Shown: positions 53,156 to 60,758 of the stretch, piece by piece | Numbering within the stretch: the first letter of the stretch is position 1 | Layout of the letters: each line of letters opens with the position of its first letter | Program-made: the position numbers and the translations under genes | The notes under the pieces: model-generated | Database searches by the model: none | What the model was told of the DNA's origin: nothing | What the model saw: the letters and a program-made list of their open reading frames with translations, nothing else | Assembly: GCF_004346865.1 (NCBI RefSeq) | Contig: NZ_SMGR01000001.1 | Span: forward strand, 62,001-126,000 | Length of the DNA stretch: 64,000 bases | Origin: Shimia isoporae | GTDB lineage: Bacteria > Pseudomonadota > Alphaproteobacteria > Rhodobacterales > Rhodobacteraceae | Direction: 5' to 3'

Positions 53156-54196
53156 ATGACAAAAGATAAGACGATCCTGCGGGCGTTGGCCGGCGAAACC
53201 CTTGAAACTCCACCCATTTGGATGATGCGCCAAGCCGGTCGCTACCTTCCAGAGTACCGTGCAACTCGAGCCGAAGCAGGGGACTTTTTGTCACTTTGCT
53301 ACAACTCAAAACTGGCTGCCGAAGTCACGTTACAGCCAATCCGCCGCTATGGTTTTGATGCTTCCATTCTGTTTGCCGACATTCTTTTGCTGCCACAGGC
53401 TCTCGGTGCCGATTTATGGTTTGTGACCGGAGAGGGCCCACGGCTTTCGACGATCGAGACACAGGCCGACTTTGACAAGTTGAGCGCAGCGAGTGCGATC
53501 CATGAAACGCTAAATCCGGTCTATGAGACCGTACGGATTTTGCGCCGCGAATTGCCGCGGGAAACAACCTTGATTGGCTTTGCCGGTGCACCGTGGACGG
53601 TTGCGACCTACATGGTGGCAGGTCGCGGAACGCCGGACCAGGGGCCGGCGCATAAATTGAAAGATGAAAACCCCGCGCTGTTTGACCAGATCATCGACCG
53701 ATTGACCGAGGGCACAGTGGATTACCTGTCGAAACAGATTGAAGCAGGCGCTGAGGTTGTGAAGCTATTTGACAGCTGGGCAGGCTCACTCAAGGGGGCG
53801 GATTTTGATCGTTATGCTCTTGAACCGGCAAAGAAAATCATCGCTGAGCTTAAGGCACGTCATCCAGATGTGCCGGTGATTGCATTCCCGCGCGGCGCCG
53901 GCGAGCGGTATGTCGGGTTTGCCAAGGCGACGGGCGCTGATTGTGTGGCACTGGATGACGGGGTGACGCCAGAGTGGGCTGCGGCCAACGTACAAGTGGA
54001 CGGGTGTGTGCAGGGCAACCTCAAGTCTTCGCATATGGTGACCGGCGGACAGGATCTTGTGGACGAAACCCGAAAGATCGTCGATGCGTTTGGTAAAGGA
54101 CCGCATATCTTCAATCTCGGGCATGGCATTACACCTGATGCGGATCCGGAGAACGTACAGCTTATGATCGACACGGTGCGCAACAGCGTGCGCTAA
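53156..54196 (+). CDS. hemE: Uroporphyrinogen decarboxylase
   Basis: 346 residues. Signature 1 is [40 protein letters not shown] and [18 protein letters not shown] (signature 2) follow, with KLFDSWAG and [19 protein letters not shown] near the end. It decarboxylates the four acetates of uroporphyrinogen III. GAGG lies 6 bases before the ATG, deciding against an ATG 12 bases earlier. An 11-bp-phased repeat array follows its stop. Confidence 0.97.
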   Translation: MTKDKTILRALAGETLETPPIWMMRQAGRYLPEYRATRAEAGDFLSLCYNSKLAAEVTLQPIRRYGFDASILFADILLLPQALGADLWFVTGEGPRLSTIETQADFDKLSAASAIHETLNPVYETVRILRRELPRETTLIGFAGAPWTVATYMVAGRGTPDQGPAHKLKDENPALFDQIIDRLTEGTVDYLSKQIEAGAEVVKLFDSWAGSLKGADFDRYALEPAKKIIAELKARHPDVPVIAFPRGAGERYVGFAKATGADCVALDDGVTPEWAAANVQVDGCVQGNLKSSHMVTGGQDLVDETRKIVDAFGKGPHIFNLGHGITPDADPENVQLMIDTVRNSVR

Positions 54197-54209
54197 GCCT
54201 GTCTGCATG

Positions 54210-54240
54210 GCGTCGGTAAAGCGTCGGTATTGCGTCGGTA
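54210..54240. repeat. 11-bp-phased CGTCGGTA array, locus 2
   Basis: CGTCGG cores start at 54211, 54222 and 54233, exactly 11 bases apart: CGTCGGTA-AAG, CGTCGGTA-TTG, CGTCGGTA-CAG. The AAR and TTR spacers match those of the last copies of locus 1 (33604-33646). It lies between hemE and the convergent CoA-transferase gene. Confidence 0.85.
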
Positions 54241-54277
54241 CAGACTACGGCAGGACCCTGTAGGGACCTGCCTTTCC

Positions 54278-55351
54278 TTATCCAAGCTCGCCGAGGATCT
54301 CGTCTGTGTGTTGTCCTCTTGCGGGGGCGCGTTTAAGGTCGCTCGCCCTGCCGTCAAAGCGCGGAGCTGCTGCGGCCTGCAGATGACCGTCGGGTGCCTG
54401 CCAGATTCCGCGTTCCGCTGTATGAGGCGCGATTGCCGCCTCTTTTGGAGAAAGCACAACTGCGACGCAGGCATCCGAGTCTGCGAACAGGGCATCCCAG
54501 TGATCCCGCGGGTGTGCGAGAAATAGATCGGCGAGGCGTGTCGTCAGTTTCGGCCACAGCGCCTTGTCATGCTGGCGGGAGAATTCAGGGTCCTCAGAGA
54601 GATCGAGTTTGGCGAGGAAGGCGGAATAGAACTGTGGTTCAAGGCACTGCACAGATACGTACCCTCCATCGGCGCAGGCATAGCTGCGGGACCAGTGTGG
54701 ACCGTCGAGCAGGCTCATGCCTCGATCCGTGGCGAGGCCGCCTGCCTGTTTCAAAGCCATCAGCAAGTTCATCATATGTGCAGAGCCATCGATGATGGCC
54801 GCGTCAACCACGGTACCTTGACCGGTACGTTGCGCATTCAGAATACCGGACAGTATGCCAATCACCAGATAGAGCGCGCCGCCGCCAATATCGCCGACCA
54901 GTGTGGCGGGTGTCATCGGCGGCGAGCCGGGCTCGGATGCGTACCAGAGAGCGCCGGACTGTGCGATGTAGTTGAGGTCATGGCCTGCGGTTTGGGCGCG
55001 GGGGCCGGATTGGCCCCAGCCGGTCATGCGGCCGTAGACCAGTTTTGGGTTCTCAGCATGTAGGGCTTCAGGGCCAAGGCCGAGGCGTTCCATGACGCCG
55101 GGGCGGAAGCCTTCGATCAGGGCGTCCGCTGTCGATATGAGCTTCTTCGCGGTGGCGAGGTCATCAGGGTCCTTTAGATCCAGCGCAATGGAGCGTTTGC
55201 CGCGGTCCAAGACGGATTGGTCTGCGGTGATGCCGCCGCCGCCTTTGCGGTGGATGGTGATCACGTCCGCGCCCAGATCGGCGAGGTGCATGGCGGCAAA
55301 GGGACCGGGGCCGAGGCCTTCGATTTCGATGATGCGGATGCCGTTGAGCAT
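54278..55351 (-). CDS. CaiB/BaiF-family (class III) CoA-transferase or alpha-methylacyl-CoA racemase
   Basis: 357 residues: MLNGIRIIEIEGLGPGPFAA, MHLADLGADVITIHR, DRGKRSIALDLK, DALIEGFRPGVMERLGLG, YGRMTGWGQSGPRAQTAGHDLNYIAQSGAL and PMTPATLVGDIGGGALYLVIGI. The GHDLNYIA motif carries the Asp/His used by alpha-methylacyl-CoA racemase (Amacr), whereas CoA-transferases use the same region differently. In an acyl-CoA catabolic operon, epimerising a 2-methyl-branched acyl-CoA fits. Last gene of the operon, with a large palindrome between it and the SDR. Confidence 0.85.
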   Translation of the reverse strand: MLNGIRIIEIEGLGPGPFAAMHLADLGADVITIHRKGGGGITADQSVLDRGKRSIALDLKDPDDLATAKKLISTADALIEGFRPGVMERLGLGPEALHAENPKLVYGRMTGWGQSGPRAQTAGHDLNYIAQSGALWYASEPGSPPMTPATLVGDIGGGALYLVIGILSGILNAQRTGQGTVVDAAIIDGSAHMMNLLMALKQAGGLATDRGMSLLDGPHWSRSYACADGGYVSVQCLEPQFYSAFLAKLDLSEDPEFSRQHDKALWPKLTTRLADLFLAHPRDHWDALFADSDACVAVVLSPKEAAIAPHTAERGIWQAPDGHLQAAAAPRFDGRASDLKRAPARGQHTDEILGELG

Positions 55352-55384
55352 GTGTTGATCCTCGTCCCCACGATGTAATGCAAA

Positions 55385-55461
55385 GGGCCGCGACCGACCC
55401 TGGGAGGAAGCAAAGCGCCCTCCCGTGGGGAGGGTCGGGCGCGGCCCGGGCTTGCAGCCCG
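55385..55461. repeat. Large imperfect palindrome in an operon spacer
   Basis: GGGCCGCGACCGACCCT (55385-55401) pairs with AGGGTCGGGCGCGGCCC (55431-55447), 16 of 17 positions. Inside, GGGAGG (55402-55407) pairs with CCTCCC (55419-55424), or CCCTCCC (55418-55424) pairs with GGGAGGG (55428-55434). A second hairpin CGGGCT-TGC-AGCCCG (55447-55461 less flanks) follows. It resembles a dispersed REP-like unit. Confidence 0.65.
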
Positions 55462-55471
55462 AGCCATATGA

Positions 55472-56299
55472 TTAGAGACCGTTCAAGCCGCCGCCGACGG
55501 TGAGCACTTGTGCAGAGACATAATTCGATTCCGGGCAGCACATCAGGTAGACGCCATCTGCAGCTTCTTCGGGGGTGCCGGGACGACCGAGCGGGATGAC
55601 GGCGGCGGCGCCCTGAGCCATCTTCTTGGGGATGCCGATGCCCACGGTATTGCCGTCGATTTCGATGGTTTTCTTTTCGTCAGTGCCTTCGGTCAGGCGG
55701 GTTTCGATGAAGCCAAATGCAACAGCGTTCACGTTGACCTTCAGTCGACCCCATTCCTTGGCCATGGTTTTGGTCAGGCCAAGAACGGCTGATTTTGCGG
55801 AGGAATAATTGGCTTGTCCGAAATTGCCTCCGGTTCCGGCGATGGAAGAGATATTGACTACCTTGCGGAAGACCTCACGCCCCTCTTCGGCTTCCTGTTT
55901 GGCGGCCCCCTTGATGAAGCCGGAAGCCGCGCGGAGAATTCGGAAAGGCGCTTTGACGTGCACGTCCATCATCGCGTCGAACATGTCGTCGGTCATGTGG
56001 CCGATCTGGGCATCCCATGTGTATCCCGCATTGTTGACGATGATGTCGATGGCATTCCATTCCGAAACGCCGGCACCGATGAAACGCTCTGCAAAGCCGT
56101 CTTCCGTGACGGAGCCCGCGAAGGCGATGGCCGTGCCACCTGTGGCGGTGATTTCATCAACGACGGCTTGGGCTTCGCCCTCTTTGAGGTCGTTGACGAC
56201 AACGTTGGCGCCTTCGGAGGCGAGTTTCAGGGCGACGGCGCGGCCGATGCCGTTGCCTGCGCCGGTGACATAGGCGGTTTTTCCGGTGAGTTTGGTCAT
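55472..56299 (-). CDS. Short-chain dehydrogenase/reductase of the acyl-CoA catabolic operon
   Basis: 275 residues: MTKLTGKTAYVTGAGNGIGR (TGAGNGIG cofactor loop), DIIVNNAG, catalytic S of VVNISSIAG and YSSAK with normal Y...K, then EWGRLKVNVNAVAFGFIETR. NAD(P) dependent; in this setting a 3-hydroxyacyl-CoA or hydroxysteroid-like dehydrogenase is likely. The start is taken at MTKLTGK with GGAAA upstream; ATG at 56311 with GGAAG is also plausible. The palindrome at 55385 follows it. Confidence 0.87.
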   Translation of the reverse strand: MTKLTGKTAYVTGAGNGIGRAVALKLASEGANVVVNDLKEGEAQAVVDEITATGGTAIAFAGSVTEDGFAERFIGAGVSEWNAIDIIVNNAGYTWDAQIGHMTDDMFDAMMDVHVKAPFRILRAASGFIKGAAKQEAEEGREVFRKVVNISSIAGTGGNFGQANYSSAKSAVLGLTKTMAKEWGRLKVNVNAVAFGFIETRLTEGTDEKKTIEIDGNTVGIGIPKKMAQGAAAVIPLGRPGTPEEAADGVYLMCCPESNYVSAQVLTVGGGLNGL

Positions 56300-56340
56300 G
56301 AGAGTTTCCATGATGTCTTCCGAGACGCGCAGCGGCTCGG

Positions 56341-56471
56341 TTCGCACCCGACCCCGCCCCCTAGGGCGGGTGCGAATTTTCTATGTTCGAAAAGGTCACG
56401 GACCTTGGGGGGTGTTGTTCGGTTTGTACGCAGCATCAGGCCCGCCCTCGGGATCGGGTGCGACCCTGATG
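56341..56471. other. Two hairpins in the spacer between acyl-CoA dehydrogenase and SDR
   Basis: TTCGCACCCG (56341-56350) pairs with CGGGTGCGAA (56367-56376). CATCAGG (56434-56440) pairs with CCTGATG (56465-56471), with the sequence CGGGTGCGA recurring in its loop. The spacer (56300-56486) holds no gene. Confidence 0.6.
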
Positions 56472-56486
56472 TTACGCGAGACGTCA

Positions 56487-57635
56487 TCAGTCGATGTCCA
56501 GCGATCTGGCGATCACCTCTTTCATGATCTCATTCGTTCCGCCGTAGATTTTCTGTACGCGGGCGTCAGTATAGAGTTCGCTGATCGGGTATTCGGACAT
56601 GTAGCCATATCCACCATGCAACTGCAGGCATTCGTCCACGATTTCGCATTGGGTTTGGGTGCCCCACCATTTGGCCATGGCGGCTTTCTCGGGGGTCAGC
56701 TTGCCCTCATCCAGTTCGGCGAGGCATTGGTCGCAGAAGGCGGCGAGGAGTTCGATCTTGGTGGCAGCTTCGGCAAGTTTGAAGCGGGTGTTCTGGAAAT
56801 CCATGATGCGCTGGCCGAAAGCTTTGCGTTCTTTGACATAAGCCAATGTGTGCTCAAGCGCGCATTGGGAGGCGCCCAGCGCCATGTACCCGAGAATGAG
56901 CCGCTCCCACGGAAGTTGTTTCATCAACTGGACGAAGCCCTGTCCTTCGTCGGTGCCGAGAAGATTGGTCAATGGCACGCGCACGTCCTGAAAGCTCAGT
57001 TCGGCGGTGTCGTTGCGCTTCATTCCCATTTTCTTGAGCGTTCGACCGACGGCGAAGCCTTCGAGACCTTCGGTTTCCACGATGATGAGGGAGACCCCCC
57101 GACCTTTGGCTGTGGGATCGGTTTTGGCGACCAGCACAATCAGATCGGCGGAGGCGCCGTTGGTGATGAAGGTTTTGGAGCCGTTGATCAGATATTCGTT
57201 GCCGTCTTTGATGGCGGTGGTTTTCACCGCCTGAAGGTCGGAGCCTGTGCCCGGTTCTGTCATGGCGATGGCCGCGACTTTATGACCGGATGCCAGATCG
57301 GGCAGCCAGCGGGCCTTTTGCTCTTCCGTGCCGAAAGCCGTGATGTAATGCGCGGCGATGTTGTGCACGGAAACGCCCCAACCGCTGTCGCCAGCTTTGG
57401 TCTGTTCCAGAAAGGTGACCGCGTCGAAGTGGCGTGACAGCCCAAGACCACCATGATCTTCGGGGAAAGTCGCACCAAGAATGCCGAGTGCGCCGGCCTT
57501 CTTCCACAGGGACTTGGGGATGACGCCAGCTTCGGTCCATGCGTCTTTGTTGGGGGTAATCTCTTCGTCAAAGAAGCGTTTGACGGTTGTGGCGAAGGCT
57601 TGGTGATCTTCGCTCATCCACATGTGGTTTGGCAT
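56487..57635 (-). CDS. Acyl-CoA dehydrogenase (LCAD/IVD-like)
   Basis: 382 residues: N-terminal helical part (FDEEITPNKDAWTEAGVIPK), GILGATFPEDHGGLGLSRHF, AIAMTEPGTGSDLQAVKTTA (FAD/substrate), YLINGSKTFITNGASADLIVLVAKTDP, and KERKAFGQRIMDFQNTRFKLAE. The end IYGGTNEIMKEVIAR lacks the medium-chain glutamate, so the base is probably the Glu of LPWERLILG as in long-chain and isovaleryl enzymes. It oxidises an acyl-CoA, passing electrons to ETF. It is in operon with MaoC-type hydratases. Confidence 0.93.
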   Translation of the reverse strand: MPNHMWMSEDHQAFATTVKRFFDEEITPNKDAWTEAGVIPKSLWKKAGALGILGATFPEDHGGLGLSRHFDAVTFLEQTKAGDSGWGVSVHNIAAHYITAFGTEEQKARWLPDLASGHKVAAIAMTEPGTGSDLQAVKTTAIKDGNEYLINGSKTFITNGASADLIVLVAKTDPTAKGRGVSLIIVETEGLEGFAVGRTLKKMGMKRNDTAELSFQDVRVPLTNLLGTDEGQGFVQLMKQLPWERLILGYMALGASQCALEHTLAYVKERKAFGQRIMDFQNTRFKLAEAATKIELLAAFCDQCLAELDEGKLTPEKAAMAKWWGTQTQCEIVDECLQLHGGYGYMSEYPISELYTDARVQKIYGGTNEIMKEVIARSLDID

Positions 57636-57659
57636 GGGCTGTTCCTTTGTGAGCAGGCT

Positions 57660-58073
57660 TCAGACGGCAATCACCGCCTCGCCTTTCAGAGTCTGTGTAC
57701 CGTCATCGATGTGGGCGGCCAGTTTCAGCGTCAGGAGAGTCTCTCCGCCTTCTTCGCGCCTGTCGGTCACCTCTCCGGTGCAATCCACCGTCGCGCCCAC
57801 CGGCGTGATGGCTGTGAAGCGGGTGTCGAGGTGGCGGATCTTGTCCTGTCCGGCGAAATTGCTGACAAGGCGGCCAAGCTGCGCCATTGACAGCATCCCG
57901 TGGGCAAAAACGTCGGGCATGCCGGCATTCTTTGCGAAATCCAGATCGATGTGGATCGGGTTGTGATCGCCGGAGGCTCCGGCATAAAGCGCCAGCGTTG
58001 TGCGGGTAACGGGGCCGAACTTGTGATCGGGGATCATATCGCCGACCTTTGCGTTTTGGGGGGTCACGGTCAT
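57660..58073 (-). CDS. MaoC-like hotdog hydratase
   Basis: 137 residues: the (R)-hydratase motif YAGASGDHNPIHIDLDFAKNAGMPDVFAHGMLSMAQLG carries the catalytic Asp and His (D..P.H.D). The C-terminal beta sheet LLTLKLAAHIDDGTQTLKGEAVI completes a single hotdog. It should pair with the neighbouring FAS1-like dehydratase, since half-size MaoC proteins work as heterodimers. 12 bases separate the two. Confidence 0.9.
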   Translation of the reverse strand: MTVTPQNAKVGDMIPDHKFGPVTRTTLALYAGASGDHNPIHIDLDFAKNAGMPDVFAHGMLSMAQLGRLVSNFAGQDKIRHLDTRFTAITPVGATVDCTGEVTDRREEGGETLLTLKLAAHIDDGTQTLKGEAVIAV

Positions 58074-58085
58074 GGGTTGTCTCCC

Positions 58086-58553
58086 TTATCCAAGCCTGTG
58101 GATGATGCCACGGGTCGCCGTCACGATCGGGCCGCGTTCGGGATGCGTGATGCGTGTGGTCACATGGGCGATTTCCAGTTTGCCGCCTTTGGGGTCCGAA
58201 AAGCCTGTGACTTCGTTTTGCACGGTCACGGTGTCACCTGCGAACATAGGGCCGTGATAGTCGTAGGCTTCGGTACCGTGCAGCAGCACGCGCAGATCTC
58301 CGTTGATCAGTGTCAGCAGGTCCGGCTGGCCCTGACGTGCAGCCTTCTGGCCTGCGAAGGTACCGACAACGACAGCGTAGGTCGCTGGTGCCAGAACGTC
58401 GGGATGGCCTGCTGCCTGCGCAGCCTCGACGTCCAGATGTACGGGGTCGGTTTCGCCAATGGTTTCAGCAAAGAAGGCGATGGCGCCGCGTTCCAGTGTG
58501 ACCTCGACGGGAGGTGTGACATGGCCTTGTGTGGATCGGTCAAAAATACCCAT
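58086..58553 (-). CDS. MaoC N-terminal/FAS1-like dehydratase domain protein
   Basis: 155 residues: VTLERGAIAFFAETIGETDPVHLDVEAAQAAGHPDVLAPATYAVVVGTFAG, then LLHGTEAYDYHGPMFAGDTVTVQNEVTGFSDPKGGKLEIAHVTTRIT. A hotdog domain of the MaoC_dehydrat_N group, usually the structural partner of a catalytic MaoC subunit. HGTE.Y.YH.P..AGD is typical. It lies 3 bases after the thiolase stop and 12 bases before the MaoC gene. Confidence 0.88.
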   Translation of the reverse strand: MGIFDRSTQGHVTPPVEVTLERGAIAFFAETIGETDPVHLDVEAAQAAGHPDVLAPATYAVVVGTFAGQKAARQGQPDLLTLINGDLRVLLHGTEAYDYHGPMFAGDTVTVQNEVTGFSDPKGGKLEIAHVTTRITHPERGPIVTATRGIIHRLG

Positions 58554-58556
58554 GAA

Positions 58557-59741
58557 TTAAGCTGCCTGATAGAGGGTCACGACGCAGGCGCCACCGAGAC
58601 CGAGGTTGTGTTGCAATGCGGTTTTTGCGCCTTCGACCTGACGTGCCTCGGCTGTGCCGCGCAGTTGGTGGGTGAGCTCGTAACACTGGGCAAGGCCGGT
58701 GGCGCCGAGCGGGTGGCCCTTGGACAGGAGACCCCCGGACGGGTTGGTCACGAATTTGCCGCCGTAGGTGTTGTCGCCGTCGGCGATGAATTTCTGTGCT
58801 GTACCTTCGGGTGTCAGGCCAAGGCCTTCGTAGGTGATCAACTCATTGTGGGCAAAACAGTCGTGAAGTTCGACAACATCGACATCAGCAATATCTATTC
58901 CGGATTGCTCCTGTACCTGCTTGGCCGCTTCGGCGGTCATGTCGTAGCCAACAACCTGCATCATGTCGCGAGCCTCGAAAGTGGAGGCATAGTCCGTGGT
59001 CATGGATTGGGCCTTTATCGAGACGGTGGTGTCGATGCCATGTTTGGCTGCGAATGCTTCGGAGCAGAGGATCGCCGCCGCGCCGCCGCAAGTTGGCGGG
59101 CAGGCCATCAGGCGCGTCATCACACCTTCCCACATGACAGGTGCAGACATGACCTGTTCTTCCGTCACTTCCTGATTGAAAAGGGCGAGCGGGTTCTTGG
59201 CCGCGTGCCGGGAAGCTTTGGCGCGGATCTTGGCAAAATCGTTCAAATTGGTGCCATGTTTTTCCATATGCGACTTTCCGGCACCGCCAAAGTAGCGCAG
59301 GGCTAGCGGCACTTGTGAATTGCCGACAAGGTCGTCGCACGCCGCATCAAAATCGTCGAAGGGAGTTGGGCGGTCTGTCCAGTGGCTGCCGAGTGCGCCG
59401 GGCTGCATCTGTTCAAAGCCGACAGCGAGCACGCAGTCTGCAACGCCATGCTCGATGGCCTGTCGCGCAAGAAAGAGCGCAGTAGATCCAGTAGAGCAGT
59501 TGTTATTGACGTTGACGATGGGAATGCCTGTCATACCCACCTGATACAGGGCTTTCTGTCCGCAGGTGCTGTCACCATATACGTAACCTGCGTAGGCCTG
59601 CTGAACGTCGGCATAGGTCAAGCCGGCGTCCTTGAGCGCGTCACGGATGGCGGCTGCGCCCATCGCGTCATAGCTGTCAGATGCGCCGGGTTTGGCGAAT
59701 TTGATCATGCCGACGCCGGCGACGATGGCTTGGTTTGTCAT
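58557..59741 (-). CDS. Thiolase-like acetyl-CoA acetyltransferase (SCP-x/lipid-transfer type)
   Basis: 394 residues: MTNQAIVAGVGMIKFAKPGA, GIPIVNVNNNCSTGSTALFLARQAI (acylation cysteine), MMQVVGYDMTAEAA, DVVELHDCFAHNELITYEGLGL and GGLLSKGHPLGATGLAQCYELTHQLRG. The HDCFA and GHPLGATG patterns are those of SCP2-thiolases, which cleave or condense branched or sterol-derived acyl-CoAs. GGAGGAG lies 5 bases before the ATG. First gene of the operon, under the operator at 59817. Confidence 0.92.
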   Translation of the reverse strand: MTNQAIVAGVGMIKFAKPGASDSYDAMGAAAIRDALKDAGLTYADVQQAYAGYVYGDSTCGQKALYQVGMTGIPIVNVNNNCSTGSTALFLARQAIEHGVADCVLAVGFEQMQPGALGSHWTDRPTPFDDFDAACDDLVGNSQVPLALRYFGGAGKSHMEKHGTNLNDFAKIRAKASRHAAKNPLALFNQEVTEEQVMSAPVMWEGVMTRLMACPPTCGGAAAILCSEAFAAKHGIDTTVSIKAQSMTTDYASTFEARDMMQVVGYDMTAEAAKQVQEQSGIDIADVDVVELHDCFAHNELITYEGLGLTPEGTAQKFIADGDNTYGGKFVTNPSGGLLSKGHPLGATGLAQCYELTHQLRGTAEARQVEGAKTALQHNLGLGGACVVTLYQAA

Positions 59742-59816
59742 GCTGTCTCCTCCCAAAGGTGAGCAGAGTATCAACTTGACGAAGGGTATCTGGCAAATTC
59801 AATATTGGCTCGAGGT

Positions 59817-59831
59817 ATTCCAAAATGGAAT
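59817..59831. promoter_or_regulatory. LysR-type operator (T-N11-A palindrome)
   Basis: ATTCCA-AAA-TGGAAT is a perfect 15-base palindrome with the T-N11-A form. It lies between divergent lysR (ATG 59847) and the thiolase operon (ATG 59741), 15 bases before lysR, so it can repress the regulator's own gene. Confidence 0.78.
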
Positions 59832-59846
59832 GGAGTGAGGCCTGAC

Positions 59847-60755
59847 ATGAATCTGACCAAATTGCGCTATGTGGTGGCAGTGGATCGACAGTCGTCGATT
59901 ACTGCTGCGGCAAGGGTTTTGAATGTGACCCAGTCGGCTGTCACCAAAGCCGTCGCCGACGTGGAACAGGATCTGGGTGCGGCGTTGTTTGAGCGCCATG
60001 CAAGAGGTGTGACGGCCACGGCGTCAGGGCGGGAATTCATTGACCGGGCGGCACGGATTTTGGCCGACATGGATCAGTTGGTTGCAGATGTGGACGCAGG
60101 GCGTGAGAGTCGCGAACAGGTGTTGCGCATCGGTGTGAGCTCCAGTTCGCTTGAAGGGCTTATGAGCCGCGCGATATGGGCGCTGGTGGGCGCCCATCCG
60201 GAGGTGCGCGTGCAGATGCGCGGCGCTCCATTTGAAACCGCCTTGCAGCTTTTCCGGCAGGGTGATCTGGATGCGATTGTCGGGCCAGCTCGTCCTCTAT
60301 TGGCCGAGGCAGGTGTGCGATGTGATCCTTTGCCCCCACTGGTGGCGCAGTTTTATGTGCGCCGCGGGCATCCTCTTGCGGGACAGGCTGTGACGGCGGA
60401 GGACGTGGCGAGTTTTCCCCTGATCGTGCCGGAGATGACGGGACCCTATGCTGACCCAATTCAGGATTTGATGCAGAAAGTGGACGGCGATCCGGCGCGG
60501 CGGCTTCACATCATGGAGGATTTCACGATGGCCGCGGGAGTGATCGAGCGCAGCGAAGCGATTGGCGTCGTGGTGGACAGTTATGCGCAAAGCCGCCAGT
60601 TCCGGTCGCGTTTTGATGTCCTGAATTATGGTGTGCGAGAACCTCTGCCTATGGCTGTGGCTTTTCGCAGCAGCGGTCGGCAAGGGCGTGCGTTGGGGTG
60701 GTTCAGGAAAGCCGTGCAGGATTACCCGCCAACTTCAGGTGCTCAAATGCCTTAG
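59847..60755 (+). CDS. LysR-family regulator of the acyl-CoA catabolic operon
   Basis: 302 residues: [64 protein letters not shown] (winged HTH), then the effector domain with LRIGVSSSSLEGLMSRAIWAL. GAGG lies 6 bases before the ATG. It is divergent from the thiolase operon with a perfect T-N11-A palindrome between them, so it most likely controls that operon in response to an acyl-CoA or acid. It is convergent with the histidine kinase gene (3 bases between stops). Confidence 0.92.
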   Translation: MNLTKLRYVVAVDRQSSITAAARVLNVTQSAVTKAVADVEQDLGAALFERHARGVTATASGREFIDRAARILADMDQLVADVDAGRESREQVLRIGVSSSSLEGLMSRAIWALVGAHPEVRVQMRGAPFETALQLFRQGDLDAIVGPARPLLAEAGVRCDPLPPLVAQFYVRRGHPLAGQAVTAEDVASFPLIVPEMTGPYADPIQDLMQKVDGDPARRLHIMEDFTMAAGVIERSEAIGVVVDSYAQSRQFRSRFDVLNYGVREPLPMAVAFRSSGRQGRALGWFRKAVQDYPPTSGAQMP

Positions 60756-60758
60756 GCG

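Noticed and set aside
56286..57437. Open frame of 383 codons opposite the acyl-CoA dehydrogenase
   Set aside because: Phe/Gly-rich mirror of a clear acyl-CoA dehydrogenase; spans an intergenic hairpin.
57900..59306. Open frame of 468 codons opposite the thiolase and hydratase genes
   Set aside because: Crosses three real genes and has Cys/Gly/Val-rich shadow composition.
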